Below, one piece after another: positions 1-5,160 of a stretch of 5,160 nucleotides of DNA (position 1 is the first letter of the stretch; every line of letters starts with the position of its first letter). The position numbers and the translations under genes were made by a program. Below the pieces are notes generated by a model, which was given only the letters and a program-made list of their open reading frames with translations, ran no database searches and had not been told where the DNA came from. Source of the DNA: an uncultured Spirochaetaceae bacterium (GTDB lineage Bacteria; Spirochaetota; Spirochaetia; Sphaerochaetales; Sphaerochaetaceae); NCBI GenBank assembly GCA_947630635.1, contig CANRIJ010000108.1, positions 1 through 5,160 of the forward strand, given 5' to 3'.

Positions 1-409
1 TCAGCATAACCATGCTTACGCTCTTTTTGGGATTATATACAGAATATGGATATAATAGGCCCTCATCGCTACCCCCTAATATTCTTATGCCGCCATCATA
101 GCTTTCGTCTATGAATCTGACAAAAAAGGCCTTTCCGTCTACAAGCGCCTCGCTCTCACCATATTTGAAGATGCTCTTGTCTGTAAAGAGAGACTTAAGC
201 TCCTCAAGCCTATCTCCCTCAAAGACTGCATCAAAGCTCCTTACGTTTCTGATATCGTCAAAACGCTCCCTCTGAAGATAGCTCATAATCGATGAGATAA
301 CGATCACCATCGAGATTGATATTGCAATCATCAATATGGTTCTTATTGTTCTCGAAAGATGCGAAGAGGAGCGAGAAAACGCATATCTTAGGGAAATGCT
401 GAAAATCAA
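1..409 (-). CDS. ABC transporter permease, LolC/LolE (FtsX/MacB-like) type, N-terminal part
   Basis: Partial gene: 136 codons are visible and the frame is still open at the left edge, so the C-terminus lies outside. The protein begins MIFSISLRYAFSRSS, the usual opening of LolC/LolE permeases: a short basic cytoplasmic stretch (residues 1-22), then one strongly hydrophobic segment at about 24-44 (TILMIAISISMVIVISSIM). After it comes a soluble stretch (about 45-136) that would be the start of the large periplasmic domain placed between TM1 and TM2 in this family. Known members pair with a LolD-like ATPase to release lipoproteins from the inner membrane or to move other substrates; no ATPase gene is in the window, so the substrate is unknown. 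The start is TTG at 409-407, overlapping the TGA stop (408-406) of the upstream gene as TTGA; the first in-frame ATG is residue 27, inside the membrane segment. Purine-rich sites sit 2 bases (AGAAAGG) and 11 bases (GGAG) upstream, neither ideal. Translational coupling is likely. Confidence 0.85.
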   Translation of the reverse strand, partial: MIFSISLRYAFSRSSSHLSRTIRTILMIAISISMVIVISSIMSYLQRERFDDIRNVRSFDAVFEGDRLEELKSLFTDKSIFKYGESEALVDGKAFFVRFIDESYDGGIRILGGSDEGLLYPYSVYNPKKSVSMVML

Positions 410-1332
410 AGCCTTTCTATCTCCAATATTCTTGAGCCATCAAGATCGTAGTGAATAGAGAAGGCCTCTTTCCCCTCAAAGTATCTGACCTCCATGAATG
501 TCCCATCATCAAGTCTATCTCGGCGAGAATAGATCTCTCCATTTTCATAAACAGTCTTAGAGTATCCAGAGGAATAGTCCTCAACTTCGCTTATCTCGCC
601 CTCTGTTGTTGTAAGTCTCAAGAGCGTCCCATCATCTTTATACTCATTTTCTATGACAGTGCCATCACGCTCCTCTCTGATAAGCCTTCCATTTGAATCA
701 AAGACCCTCTTAGATAGAAGGCTTCCATCTTCATCGCTCCTTCTCTCCTCCCAAGATCCGTCTTCTCCCTTTGAGAGCTCAAAGAGATCGCTCTCATCGC
801 TTCTATCAAAAAAGCCGCTCTCATTAAGCTCAAGCCTAATAGACTCGCCATCATCGCTATAGACATAAAAATCCCCAGAGAGTCTTGAATTTAGATCTCC
901 CAAAAGCGCAACGAGCCTTCCAGATGAGTCGGTGAGGTATTCGACTCTTCTCTTGATCTCAGAGTTTAGGGCATAGCTATAAGACTCAAGATTTCCATCC
1001 TCATCGTAGAAATATGTATATTCTTCGGTGTTATCGCCCTCTTTGATAACCCTGGATGTGATCATCCCATCCTCGCTCTTAACACTCTCTTCTCTATCAC
1101 CCCTAATAAGCGTCCAGCCACCATTCTCAATAGTCTTTCTCTCGATTTCAACACCATCCAAATAGAGAATATATGAGCCTTTCTCATCCTCTTCTCTCTC
1201 ATAGCCAGTGCCACTAAGCTCATCTATTCTCTCAAGGCGCTGAGAAAGCATATTGCTCCTAAAGTAGGCAGATGAGAAGAGCGCACTGCATAATAGGAGA
1301 AATAGAAATAAGAGAGAGACCCTCTTTGTCAT
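406..1332 (-). CDS. Exported protein of degenerate YD-like repeats, function unknown
   Basis: A 308-residue protein that I cannot assign to a named family. Residues 1-22 are a clear Sec signal peptide: basic MTKR, a leucine/phenylalanine-rich core, and a likely signal peptidase I site after SSA. The rest is hydrophilic, very rich in D, E, S, G, R and Y, and has no further membrane segment and no cysteine. It is built from short units of the form aromatic-x-D-x-x-G-x-L followed by a charged strand, e.g. YFYDEDGNLESYSY (107-120), YLTDSSGRLVALL (132-144), VFDSNGRLIREE (210-221), YKDDGTLLRL (231-240), YENGEIYSRR (262-271) and YDLDGSRILEIE (295-306). This resembles YD/Rhs or MORN-like beta repeats, so an extended beta structure in the periplasm is inferred. 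It starts at an ATG overlapping the ftsY stop as ATGA and its TGA overlaps the next gene's TTG, so it is translated between FtsY and a Lol-type permease. The Shine-Dalgarno site is weak (GGGA about 11 bases upstream), which fits coupling. Confidence 0.85.
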   Translation of the reverse strand: MTKRVSLLFLFLLLCSALFSSAYFRSNMLSQRLERIDELSGTGYEREEDEKGSYILYLDGVEIERKTIENGGWTLIRGDREESVKSEDGMITSRVIKEGDNTEEYTYFYDEDGNLESYSYALNSEIKRRVEYLTDSSGRLVALLGDLNSRLSGDFYVYSDDGESIRLELNESGFFDRSDESDLFELSKGEDGSWEERRSDEDGSLLSKRVFDSNGRLIREERDGTVIENEYKDDGTLLRLTTTEGEISEVEDYSSGYSKTVYENGEIYSRRDRLDDGTFMEVRYFEGKEAFSIHYDLDGSRILEIERL

Positions 1333-2216
1333 TCTTTTGCATTTCCCATTAGGCTATCGATGAACTCCTCTTTGTCAAAGGGCTTAATATCATCGTACTT
1401 CTCGCCAGTGCATACAAAGACAATAGGAAGCCTAAGAAATTTGCCTATCTGGATAAGTGCCCCACCCTTGGCTGCACTGTCATATTTGGTGAGAATAACT
1501 CCATCAAGGGAGACTGCCTCATTAAAAAGCGTTGCCTGACTGAGTCCATTTTGGCCAGTTGTTGCATCGATTACCAAGAACTTCTGATAATTCTCGCCTT
1601 GAATGCCCTTCCCCTTAATGATCTTGTCAATCTTCTGAAGCTCCTTCATAAGATTCTCTTTGTTATGCATTCTTCCTGCAGTATCCGCAAGTATAAGAGT
1701 ATCGCCCTGTGCCTGAGATGAGGTTATCGCATCAAAGACCACGGCTCCGGGATCAGAGCCCATCTTCTGCTTGACTATCCTCATATTAAGTCGCTCTGCA
1801 TGGATATCAAGCTGGTCTACGGCAGCAGCTCTAAATGTATCGGCTGCAGCAAATAAAACCCTCTCGCCCTTTTTGTCAAAGTATTTTCCCATCTTGGCAA
1901 TTGTAGTTGTCTTTCCAACTCCGTTTACGCCAAGAATCATCCAGACTTTAAGGCTCGATTTATCCATCTTATTTAAGTCGTAGGCTCCTATATACGAAGA
2001 GAGAATCTCCTTCATCTTCTCCCTAAGTCCTGCCGCATCCTCTATTTTCTCTCTCTTTGCATCCTCTCTGAGCTCAGTAATGACCTCATCGGTTATCCTC
2101 GAGCCAAGATCTCCCTCTAAAAGAGCATCCTCAAGCTCCTCGAAAAAAGACTCATCGATCTTTCTTCCCGTAAATAGAGACTTAAGCTTCTCTCCGAATT
2201 TCTTAAAAAATGCCAT
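1329..2216 (-). CDS. ftsY: Signal recognition particle receptor FtsY (SRP GTPase)
   Basis: FtsY docks ribosome-SRP complexes at the inner membrane; its GTPase pairs with Ffh to hand nascent membrane proteins to SecYEG. At 295 residues it is the compact form with an N-terminal helix (MAFFKKFGEKLKSLF, amphipathic, probable membrane contact) instead of a long acidic A domain. N domain about 20-85. GTPase motifs of the G domain: G1 P-loop GVNGVGKTT (96-104), the SRP-GTPase insertion-box start DTFRAAAVDQL (126-136), G3 DTAGR (178-182), DATTGQNGLSQA (217-228), G4 TKYD (243-246) followed by SAAKGG, and the closing motif TGEKYDDIKPFD (270-281). G4 has Tyr where most FtsY have Leu (TKLD); the specificity residues K and D are kept. 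The ATG is preceded by AAGGAG five bases upstream, and the gap to the upstream stop is only 11 bases. The stop overlaps the next start (ATGA). Full length, with all motifs intact. Confidence 0.98.
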   Translation of the reverse strand: MAFFKKFGEKLKSLFTGRKIDESFFEELEDALLEGDLGSRITDEVITELREDAKREKIEDAAGLREKMKEILSSYIGAYDLNKMDKSSLKVWMILGVNGVGKTTTIAKMGKYFDKKGERVLFAAADTFRAAAVDQLDIHAERLNMRIVKQKMGSDPGAVVFDAITSSQAQGDTLILADTAGRMHNKENLMKELQKIDKIIKGKGIQGENYQKFLVIDATTGQNGLSQATLFNEAVSLDGVILTKYDSAAKGGALIQIGKFLRLPIVFVCTGEKYDDIKPFDKEEFIDSLMGNAKE

Positions 2217-2221
2217 AGACT

Positions 2222-2227
2222 CTCCTT
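2222..2227 (-). promoter_or_regulatory. Ribosome binding site of ftsY
   Basis: AAGGAG directly follows the TAG stop of the upstream PEGA gene and lies five bases before the ftsY ATG. It is the only sequence between the two genes and fixes the ftsY start. Confidence 0.9.
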
Positions 2228-3445
2228 CTATAGTCCCAGCTGGGCACTCTCATAATATTCAAACATACTCTGAAATAGGTTAACCAGCGATACTACGCTT
2301 ACTCCCATCATAACGCCCCTTAGGGGGTATAGCGGAACATCTGGATAGACTCTCATGACAACTCCCGTAGAGACCCATCCGCCAAAGAGCATAAGAGTAG
2401 TAAAGAGCGATTTGTAGAACTCCATTTTGGCATCCTCTAAAAGAGTCGCATCATTCATCCACTCTGGCTTCATGGTAAGATCAAGGCTATTTGCCCTATT
2501 CATAGACTGAAGAGAATAGACTGAAAATCCTTCGTGGCTTAGAGTGAGGGTAAATGGATAGATTGCCTCTTTGATAATATGGCTCTCCTCTTCCATTCCG
2601 TTGTAATAGAGTTTTGCATCATATGGAATGGGAGTTATAAACAGGGGCTCTGGAATAATCCTATTTAAATTCAGATCGAGTTTTCCATTTGTTCCATCGA
2701 GGCAGATCTTCTCTGTCTCAAGCACATAGCCAGGAGCAGAGTATGTAAATGTATGCTCGCCATTTTCCAAGGCAATATAGCCTGTATACAAGTTGATATT
2801 CTTTCCATCTACAACAAGCGTCCCCTGAGGTGGAAGCGAAAAGGAATATAGGTGCGTATTCTCATTCTTCAAAAGCGGGAGAAAGAGGTCTAAGAGCTCT
2901 TTGAGGTCATCTTCCTTATCAAGGCTCTGAAAAAGAGATGTCAGACGCCTCTCCCCGTTTATGGACAAGACCAAGAATGGAACGGGGTCCTCACTGACTG
3001 AATCCACAGCTATAAGCATATCGATTCCATAGAGCCTTCTATAGTAGTCAATAGCATCCTCGTCAGAGTCAAAAATCCATTTCTTCTCACTATCGCTGAA
3101 CGAATGGGAGTTCTTCTCAAGTGTCAGAGTCGAGAACGATATATCGTCTTTTTTTAGAGACTCAAGGGATGAGAAGTTCTCTGCTCTCAGATATGAGTCA
3201 TATGAGTCCTCATATTTATACTCAGCCTCTCTCTCAAGACGGACTCTTGCCTCATCAATCCTATCCTGATTTGTAACTTCTCTCATAAGGGAGAGCACCT
3301 CTTCGATCATCATCTCATATTCGCTATTCTCGCTGACGATGCTGTAAGAATAGGAGGCAGAATATATAGGCGCTATGAAAAGAAATAGCAGGATAATGAG
3401 ACTAAGCTTCTTTTTGCCAGTGAAGATACTTTTCAATGAAATCAT
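2228..3445 (-). CDS. Exported PEGA-domain protein with C-terminal membrane segments
   Basis: A 405-residue envelope protein of unknown role. Residues 1-30 form a signal peptide or signal anchor (KKK, then LSLIILLFLFIAPIYSA). Residues about 33-200 are a mixed alpha/beta region; the segment around 133-165 (YYRRLYGIDMLIAVDSV then a strand) faintly recalls the CsgG/TolB-N-like domains often found before PEGA repeats, an inference only. A PEGA-like repeat covers about 204-260 (PPQGTLVVDGKNINLYTGYI, ALENGEHTFTYSAPGY), and a second, more diverged one about 268-326 (ITPIPYDAKLYYNGM, YPFTLTLSHEGF). Two hydrophobic stretches follow at about 347-366 and 376-395, so the C-terminus probably returns to the membrane. 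PEGA repeats are surface or periplasmic beta modules common in spirochaetes and other bacteria. The ATG lies 44 bases inside prfB; it is chosen because a GGTGAG site sits four bases upstream and because any start after the prfB stop would cut into the signal peptide. Stop codon TAG. Confidence 0.88.
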   Translation of the reverse strand: MISLKSIFTGKKKLSLIILLFLFIAPIYSASYSYSIVSENSEYEMMIEEVLSLMREVTNQDRIDEARVRLEREAEYKYEDSYDSYLRAENFSSLESLKKDDISFSTLTLEKNSHSFSDSEKKWIFDSDEDAIDYYRRLYGIDMLIAVDSVSEDPVPFLVLSINGERRLTSLFQSLDKEDDLKELLDLFLPLLKNENTHLYSFSLPPQGTLVVDGKNINLYTGYIALENGEHTFTYSAPGYVLETEKICLDGTNGKLDLNLNRIIPEPLFITPIPYDAKLYYNGMEEESHIIKEAIYPFTLTLSHEGFSVYSLQSMNRANSLDLTMKPEWMNDATLLEDAKMEFYKSLFTTLMLFGGWVSTGVVMRVYPDVPLYPLRGVMMGVSVVSLVNLFQSMFEYYESAQLGL

Positions 3446-4500
3446 CTATCTCACCATCCATGACAGCATTGATATTCCCAACGCTGTAGTTTGTCCTATG
3501 GTCCTTAACCATAGTATAGGGCTGAAATACATAGCTTCTGATCTGAGACCCCCACCCTATATCCTTCTTTGCAATTGCATTCTTCTCCTTTTCCTTCTCC
3601 TTCTCCCTTTGATAGTACTCATAGAGCCGTGCCCTCAGCATCTTAAAGGCAACATCCTTATTCATGTACTGGCTTCTCTCGTTTTGGCACTGTACGACAA
3701 TGCCAGTTGCGTAGTGAGTTATCCTGACTGCGGAGTCCGTCTTGTTTACATGCTGTCCACCGGCACCGCCTGAGCGATATGTATCAAGTCTGTAATCCTC
3801 TGGCTTGATATCAATCTCTATAGAGTCATCGACCTCTGCCGAAGCATATACAGAGGCAAAGGAAGTATGCCTTCTCTTATTTGCATCAAAGGGAGATATC
3901 CTCACTAGGCGGTGCACTCCAGCCTCCCCCTTCAGGTAGCCAAATGCATAGTCTCCAGATATCTTCAATGTACAAGACTTAATGCCTCCCTCATTCTCCT
4001 CCATATCAAGTATCTCAGTCTTGAACTTATGCTTCTCGGCCCATCGCATGTACATTCGCATAAGCATCTGGGCCCAATCTGAGGCCTCTGTTCCCCCAGC
4101 TCCCGAGTGTATGGATAAAAAGAGATTGTTTTTGTCAAATTCGCCATCTAGAAGCGTCTTCGTTCTAAGAGGGTGGAATTTCCCCTCAATCTCTCTTATC
4201 TGCGCCTCCAATTCTGCCTTCAGGCTCTCATCTTCCTCAGAGCCATAGAGCTCTATAAGCTCATCAAGCTCATCAATCTCAGAGATGAGGCTCTTCCATG
4301 GATAATATGAGTCTTTTAGCGAGTTGAGGCTTGAGAAGGTTGCCTCTGCCCTCTTCTGATCGCTCCAGAAATCGCTCTTTTGAGTCTCCTTCTCGAGGGA
4401 CTCTATCTTATTAAGTACGTCAGAGGCCTCAAAGACGCCTCCAAACGCTATATGCCTCTTCTTTTATCTGATCAAATGCGCTTCTATTCTCAATGAACAT
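3402..4500 (-). CDS. prfB: Peptide chain release factor 2 (RF2), with programmed +1 frameshift
   Basis: RF2 recognises UGA and UAA in the ribosomal A site and triggers peptide release. The gene is in two frames: 23 codons from ATG 4500-4498 (MFIENRSAFDQIKEEAYSVW, then RRL) reach an in-frame TGA at 4431-4429; a +1 shift continues with GAG (EASDVLNKIE) for 342 more codons to TAG at 3404-3402. The joined protein is 365 residues, the same length as E. coli RF2. Numbered on the joined protein: SGAGGTEASDW (132-142), the stop-codon reading tripeptide SPF (202-204) and the catalytic GGQ (247-249) within RSGGAGGQHVNKTDS; the residue matching the variable position 246 of E. coli RF2 is Ser, a common form. 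A Lys/Glu-rich linker (REKEKEKEKN) precedes KKDIGWGSQIRSYVFQPY, normal for the family. AAGGAG seven bases before the ATG supports the start. The 5' end overlaps the upstream gene by 11 bases and the 3' end overlaps the PEGA gene by 44. Confidence 0.97.
3450..3455 (-). promoter_or_regulatory. Ribosome binding site inside prfB for the PEGA gene
   Basis: GGTGAG within the last codons of prfB, four bases before the ATG at 3445-3443. It decides the start of the PEGA protein and implies a 44-base overlap with prfB. Confidence 0.65.
4428..4442 (-). promoter_or_regulatory. prfB: RF2 autoregulatory +1 frameshift site
   Basis: Read on the minus strand: GGAGG CGT CTT TGA G. This has every element of the classical prfB recoding site: a Shine-Dalgarno-like GGAGG (4442-4438) exactly three bases before the slippery CTT (4434-4432), then the in-frame TGA (4431-4429). 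When RF2 is scarce, termination at UGA is slow, the Leu tRNA slips from CUU to UUU and translation continues in the +1 frame with GAG. Abundant RF2 terminates there and yields a 23-residue peptide. In E. coli the spacing is the same, with AGGGGG TAT in place of GGAGG CGT. Confidence 0.96.
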
Positions 4501-5160
4501 CTCGTTTCTCCTTGAGGTCGTTTACTCTCAATACAAGCCTAACCAGTGCCGCCTTATTTGGCTCAATGGAGGTTGGAATCTCAAACGTCACCTTCTTATA
4601 AAGCGGAAACCTCTGAGCTCCAGATGAGGTGAATTGCTCTTGATATACATCTTCCTCTCTAAGCCTAAAGAACTCAGTAGACGAGAAAACCGCCTCTATC
4701 TCAGAGCTCTTATCAGTATAGCGAACCGTTTTTCCATTAACAAGAATTCCCTTTTCTATGGAGTTCTTGACATCGCTATTCAATATCTGAAAATCAGGAC
4801 TATTGAGATATATATAGTATGATACGCTTCCCTCAAGCCTCTTCTGCGATATATTTATAAGAGTCAGATCCACAATAAATGTAGTATTCTTAAGCCTTAT
4901 GTGCTTATTCATCAAAAAGGGGAGATCAGAGGATTTGAAAGTAGTGAGGAATTCGCTTCTCTTCTTGTCTCCCGGCTCAATCTCAAAGGCCCTATTCTCA
5001 AAAGAGTAGTTCTTTCCGTTGAGATTGATTGAATTTGAGAAGGATTTCAAGAGAGGACTTGTCTTCATGCCCCTATCGAAGGGGGCTCTATTGTCAATTA
5101 TGTTTATCCTTCTCTTCTTAAGGGCAAACTCGCAAAGAGAGGCCCCCTTAGATGAGAGGA
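4490..5160 (-). CDS. C-terminal part of a possible GH57-type alpha-amylase/4-alpha-glucanotransferase
   Basis: Partial gene: 222 codons are visible (first complete codon at 5158) and the frame is open to the right edge, so the N-terminus is missing. An ATG at 5068 exists but has no well-spaced Shine-Dalgarno site, and the 30 codons before it read as ordinary coding sequence (LSSKGASLCEFALKKRRI and on). The visible part is rich in predicted beta strands, e.g. TTFIVDLTLINISQKRL, SVSYYIYLNSPDF, KKVTFEIPTSIEP, AALVRLVLRV, and has no membrane segment. The opening block, K-G-A-S-L-x-E-F, then basic residues and I-N-I-I-D, resembles the stretch that leads into the C-terminal beta-sandwich domain of GH57 alpha-amylase/4-alpha-glucanotransferases (Pfam AmyA-gluTrfs_C, formerly DUF1926). 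This is a pattern-memory match, about 40% sure; another beta-sandwich protein is possible. It ends in TGA 11 bases inside prfB, which it precedes in the operon. The confidence value refers to the CDS being real and incomplete. Confidence 0.82.
   Translation of the reverse strand, partial: LSSKGASLCEFALKKRRINIIDNRAPFDRGMKTSPLLKSFSNSINLNGKNYSFENRAFEIEPGDKKRSEFLTTFKSSDLPFLMNKHIRLKNTTFIVDLTLINISQKRLEGSVSYYIYLNSPDFQILNSDVKNSIEKGILVNGKTVRYTDKSSEIEAVFSSTEFFRLREEDVYQEQFTSSGAQRFPLYKKVTFEIPTSIEPNKAALVRLVLRVNDLKEKRDVH
4508..4513 (-). promoter_or_regulatory. Ribosome binding site of prfB
   Basis: AAGGAG seven bases before the prfB ATG (4500-4498), located inside the last codons of the upstream gene. It places the RF2 start within the zero frame ahead of the frameshift site. 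Confidence 0.9.
5079..5149 (-). repeat. Inverted repeat inside the right-edge gene
   Basis: On the minus strand AAGGGGGCCTCT (5149-5138) can pair with AGAGCCCCCTT (5089-5079): 11 base pairs with one bulged C and a loop of 48 bases. The second arm can instead form a short local hairpin, GCCCC (5086-5082) with GGGGC (5073-5069). Both lie within open coding sequence and no T-run follows, so neither looks like a terminator. It may be chance. Confidence 0.35.

Noticed and set aside
451..862. Open frames on both strands overlapping the YD-like gene (451-696 plus, 653-862 plus, 651-866 minus)
   Set aside because: They are shadows with low-complexity Ser/Leu-rich translations caused by the purine-rich coding strand; the 308-residue frame has a signal peptide and proper junctions with its neighbours.
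1264..1332. Lipoprotein signal (Cys15) in the YD-like protein
   Set aside because: The residues before Cys15 are L-L-L, with Leu at -1, which fits lipoboxes poorly, and the hydrophobic core continues past it to a better signal peptidase I site after SSA.
1771..2283. Plus-strand open frames opposite ftsY (1771-1983, 2080-2283)
   Set aside because: They are antisense to conserved FtsY motifs and have no supporting signal.
3375..3773. Plus-strand open frame over the prfB end
   Set aside because: It is antisense to the conserved GGQ domain of RF2 and the signal peptide of the PEGA protein; no ribosome binding site or recognisable protein was seen.
3402..4211. prfB starting at position 4211
   Set aside because: The codon there is a TTG (Leu) inside RF2; the reading frame continues upstream through the N-terminal helical domain to the frameshift site, and the ATG at 4500 has a good ribosome binding site.
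3965..4248. Open frames within prfB (3965-4147 minus, 3982-4248 plus)
   Set aside because: They lie entirely within conserved RF2 coding sequence in other frames.
4634..4822. Plus-strand 62-residue open frame
   Set aside because: It is antisense to the right-edge gene and has no start signal or recognisable content.
5069..5086. Hairpin GCCCC/GGGGC as a terminator
   Set aside because: It is inside an open coding frame and no T-run follows on the minus strand.
1..5160. CRISPR arrays, insertion sequences, tRNA or rRNA genes, phage modules
   Set aside because: No regularly spaced repeats, transposase motifs, or conserved RNA sequences were seen; the recurring short CTC/GAG and ATCGCT words are explained by codon choice for Ser, Asp and Glu.

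Overview
The window is a gene-dense stretch in which every supported gene lies on the minus strand, so the reading order runs from high to low coordinates. Six genes follow each other with overlaps of 4 to 44 bases, or in one case a gap of 11 bases. No intergenic space is large enough for a promoter or terminator, so the whole window looks like the inside of one long operon. No RNA gene, mobile element, CRISPR array or attachment site was seen.

Order of transcription: (1) right edge, the C-terminal 222 residues of a protein that continues past the window, tentatively the beta-sandwich end of a GH57-type alpha-amylase/4-alpha-glucanotransferase; (2) prfB, peptide chain release factor 2, split by the classical programmed +1 frameshift at an in-frame UGA, giving 365 residues after frameshifting; (3) a 405-residue exported protein with two PEGA-like repeats and two hydrophobic segments at the C-terminus; (4) ftsY, the signal recognition particle receptor GTPase (295 residues, no long acidic A domain); (5) a 308-residue exported protein of degenerate YD-like (Rhs-like) beta repeats with no recognised function; (6) left edge, the first 136 residues of a LolC/LolE-type ABC transporter permease, starting at a TTG that overlaps the previous stop codon.

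The organism is most likely a spirochaete (Treponema/Sphaerochaeta relatives). This is an inference from PEGA proteins, a Lol-type permease beside ftsY, a short A-domain-less FtsY, a GH57-like enzyme, moderate AT content, and frequent ATA, AGA and AGG codons with a strongly purine-rich coding strand. No single marker proves it.

Functionally the cluster joins translation termination (RF2), co-translational membrane targeting (FtsY) and, by inference, lipoprotein or envelope export (the permease), with two uncharacterised exported proteins in between. The two exported proteins and the frameshift-controlled prfB are the most interesting items. I did not find convincing evidence of a wholly new system.
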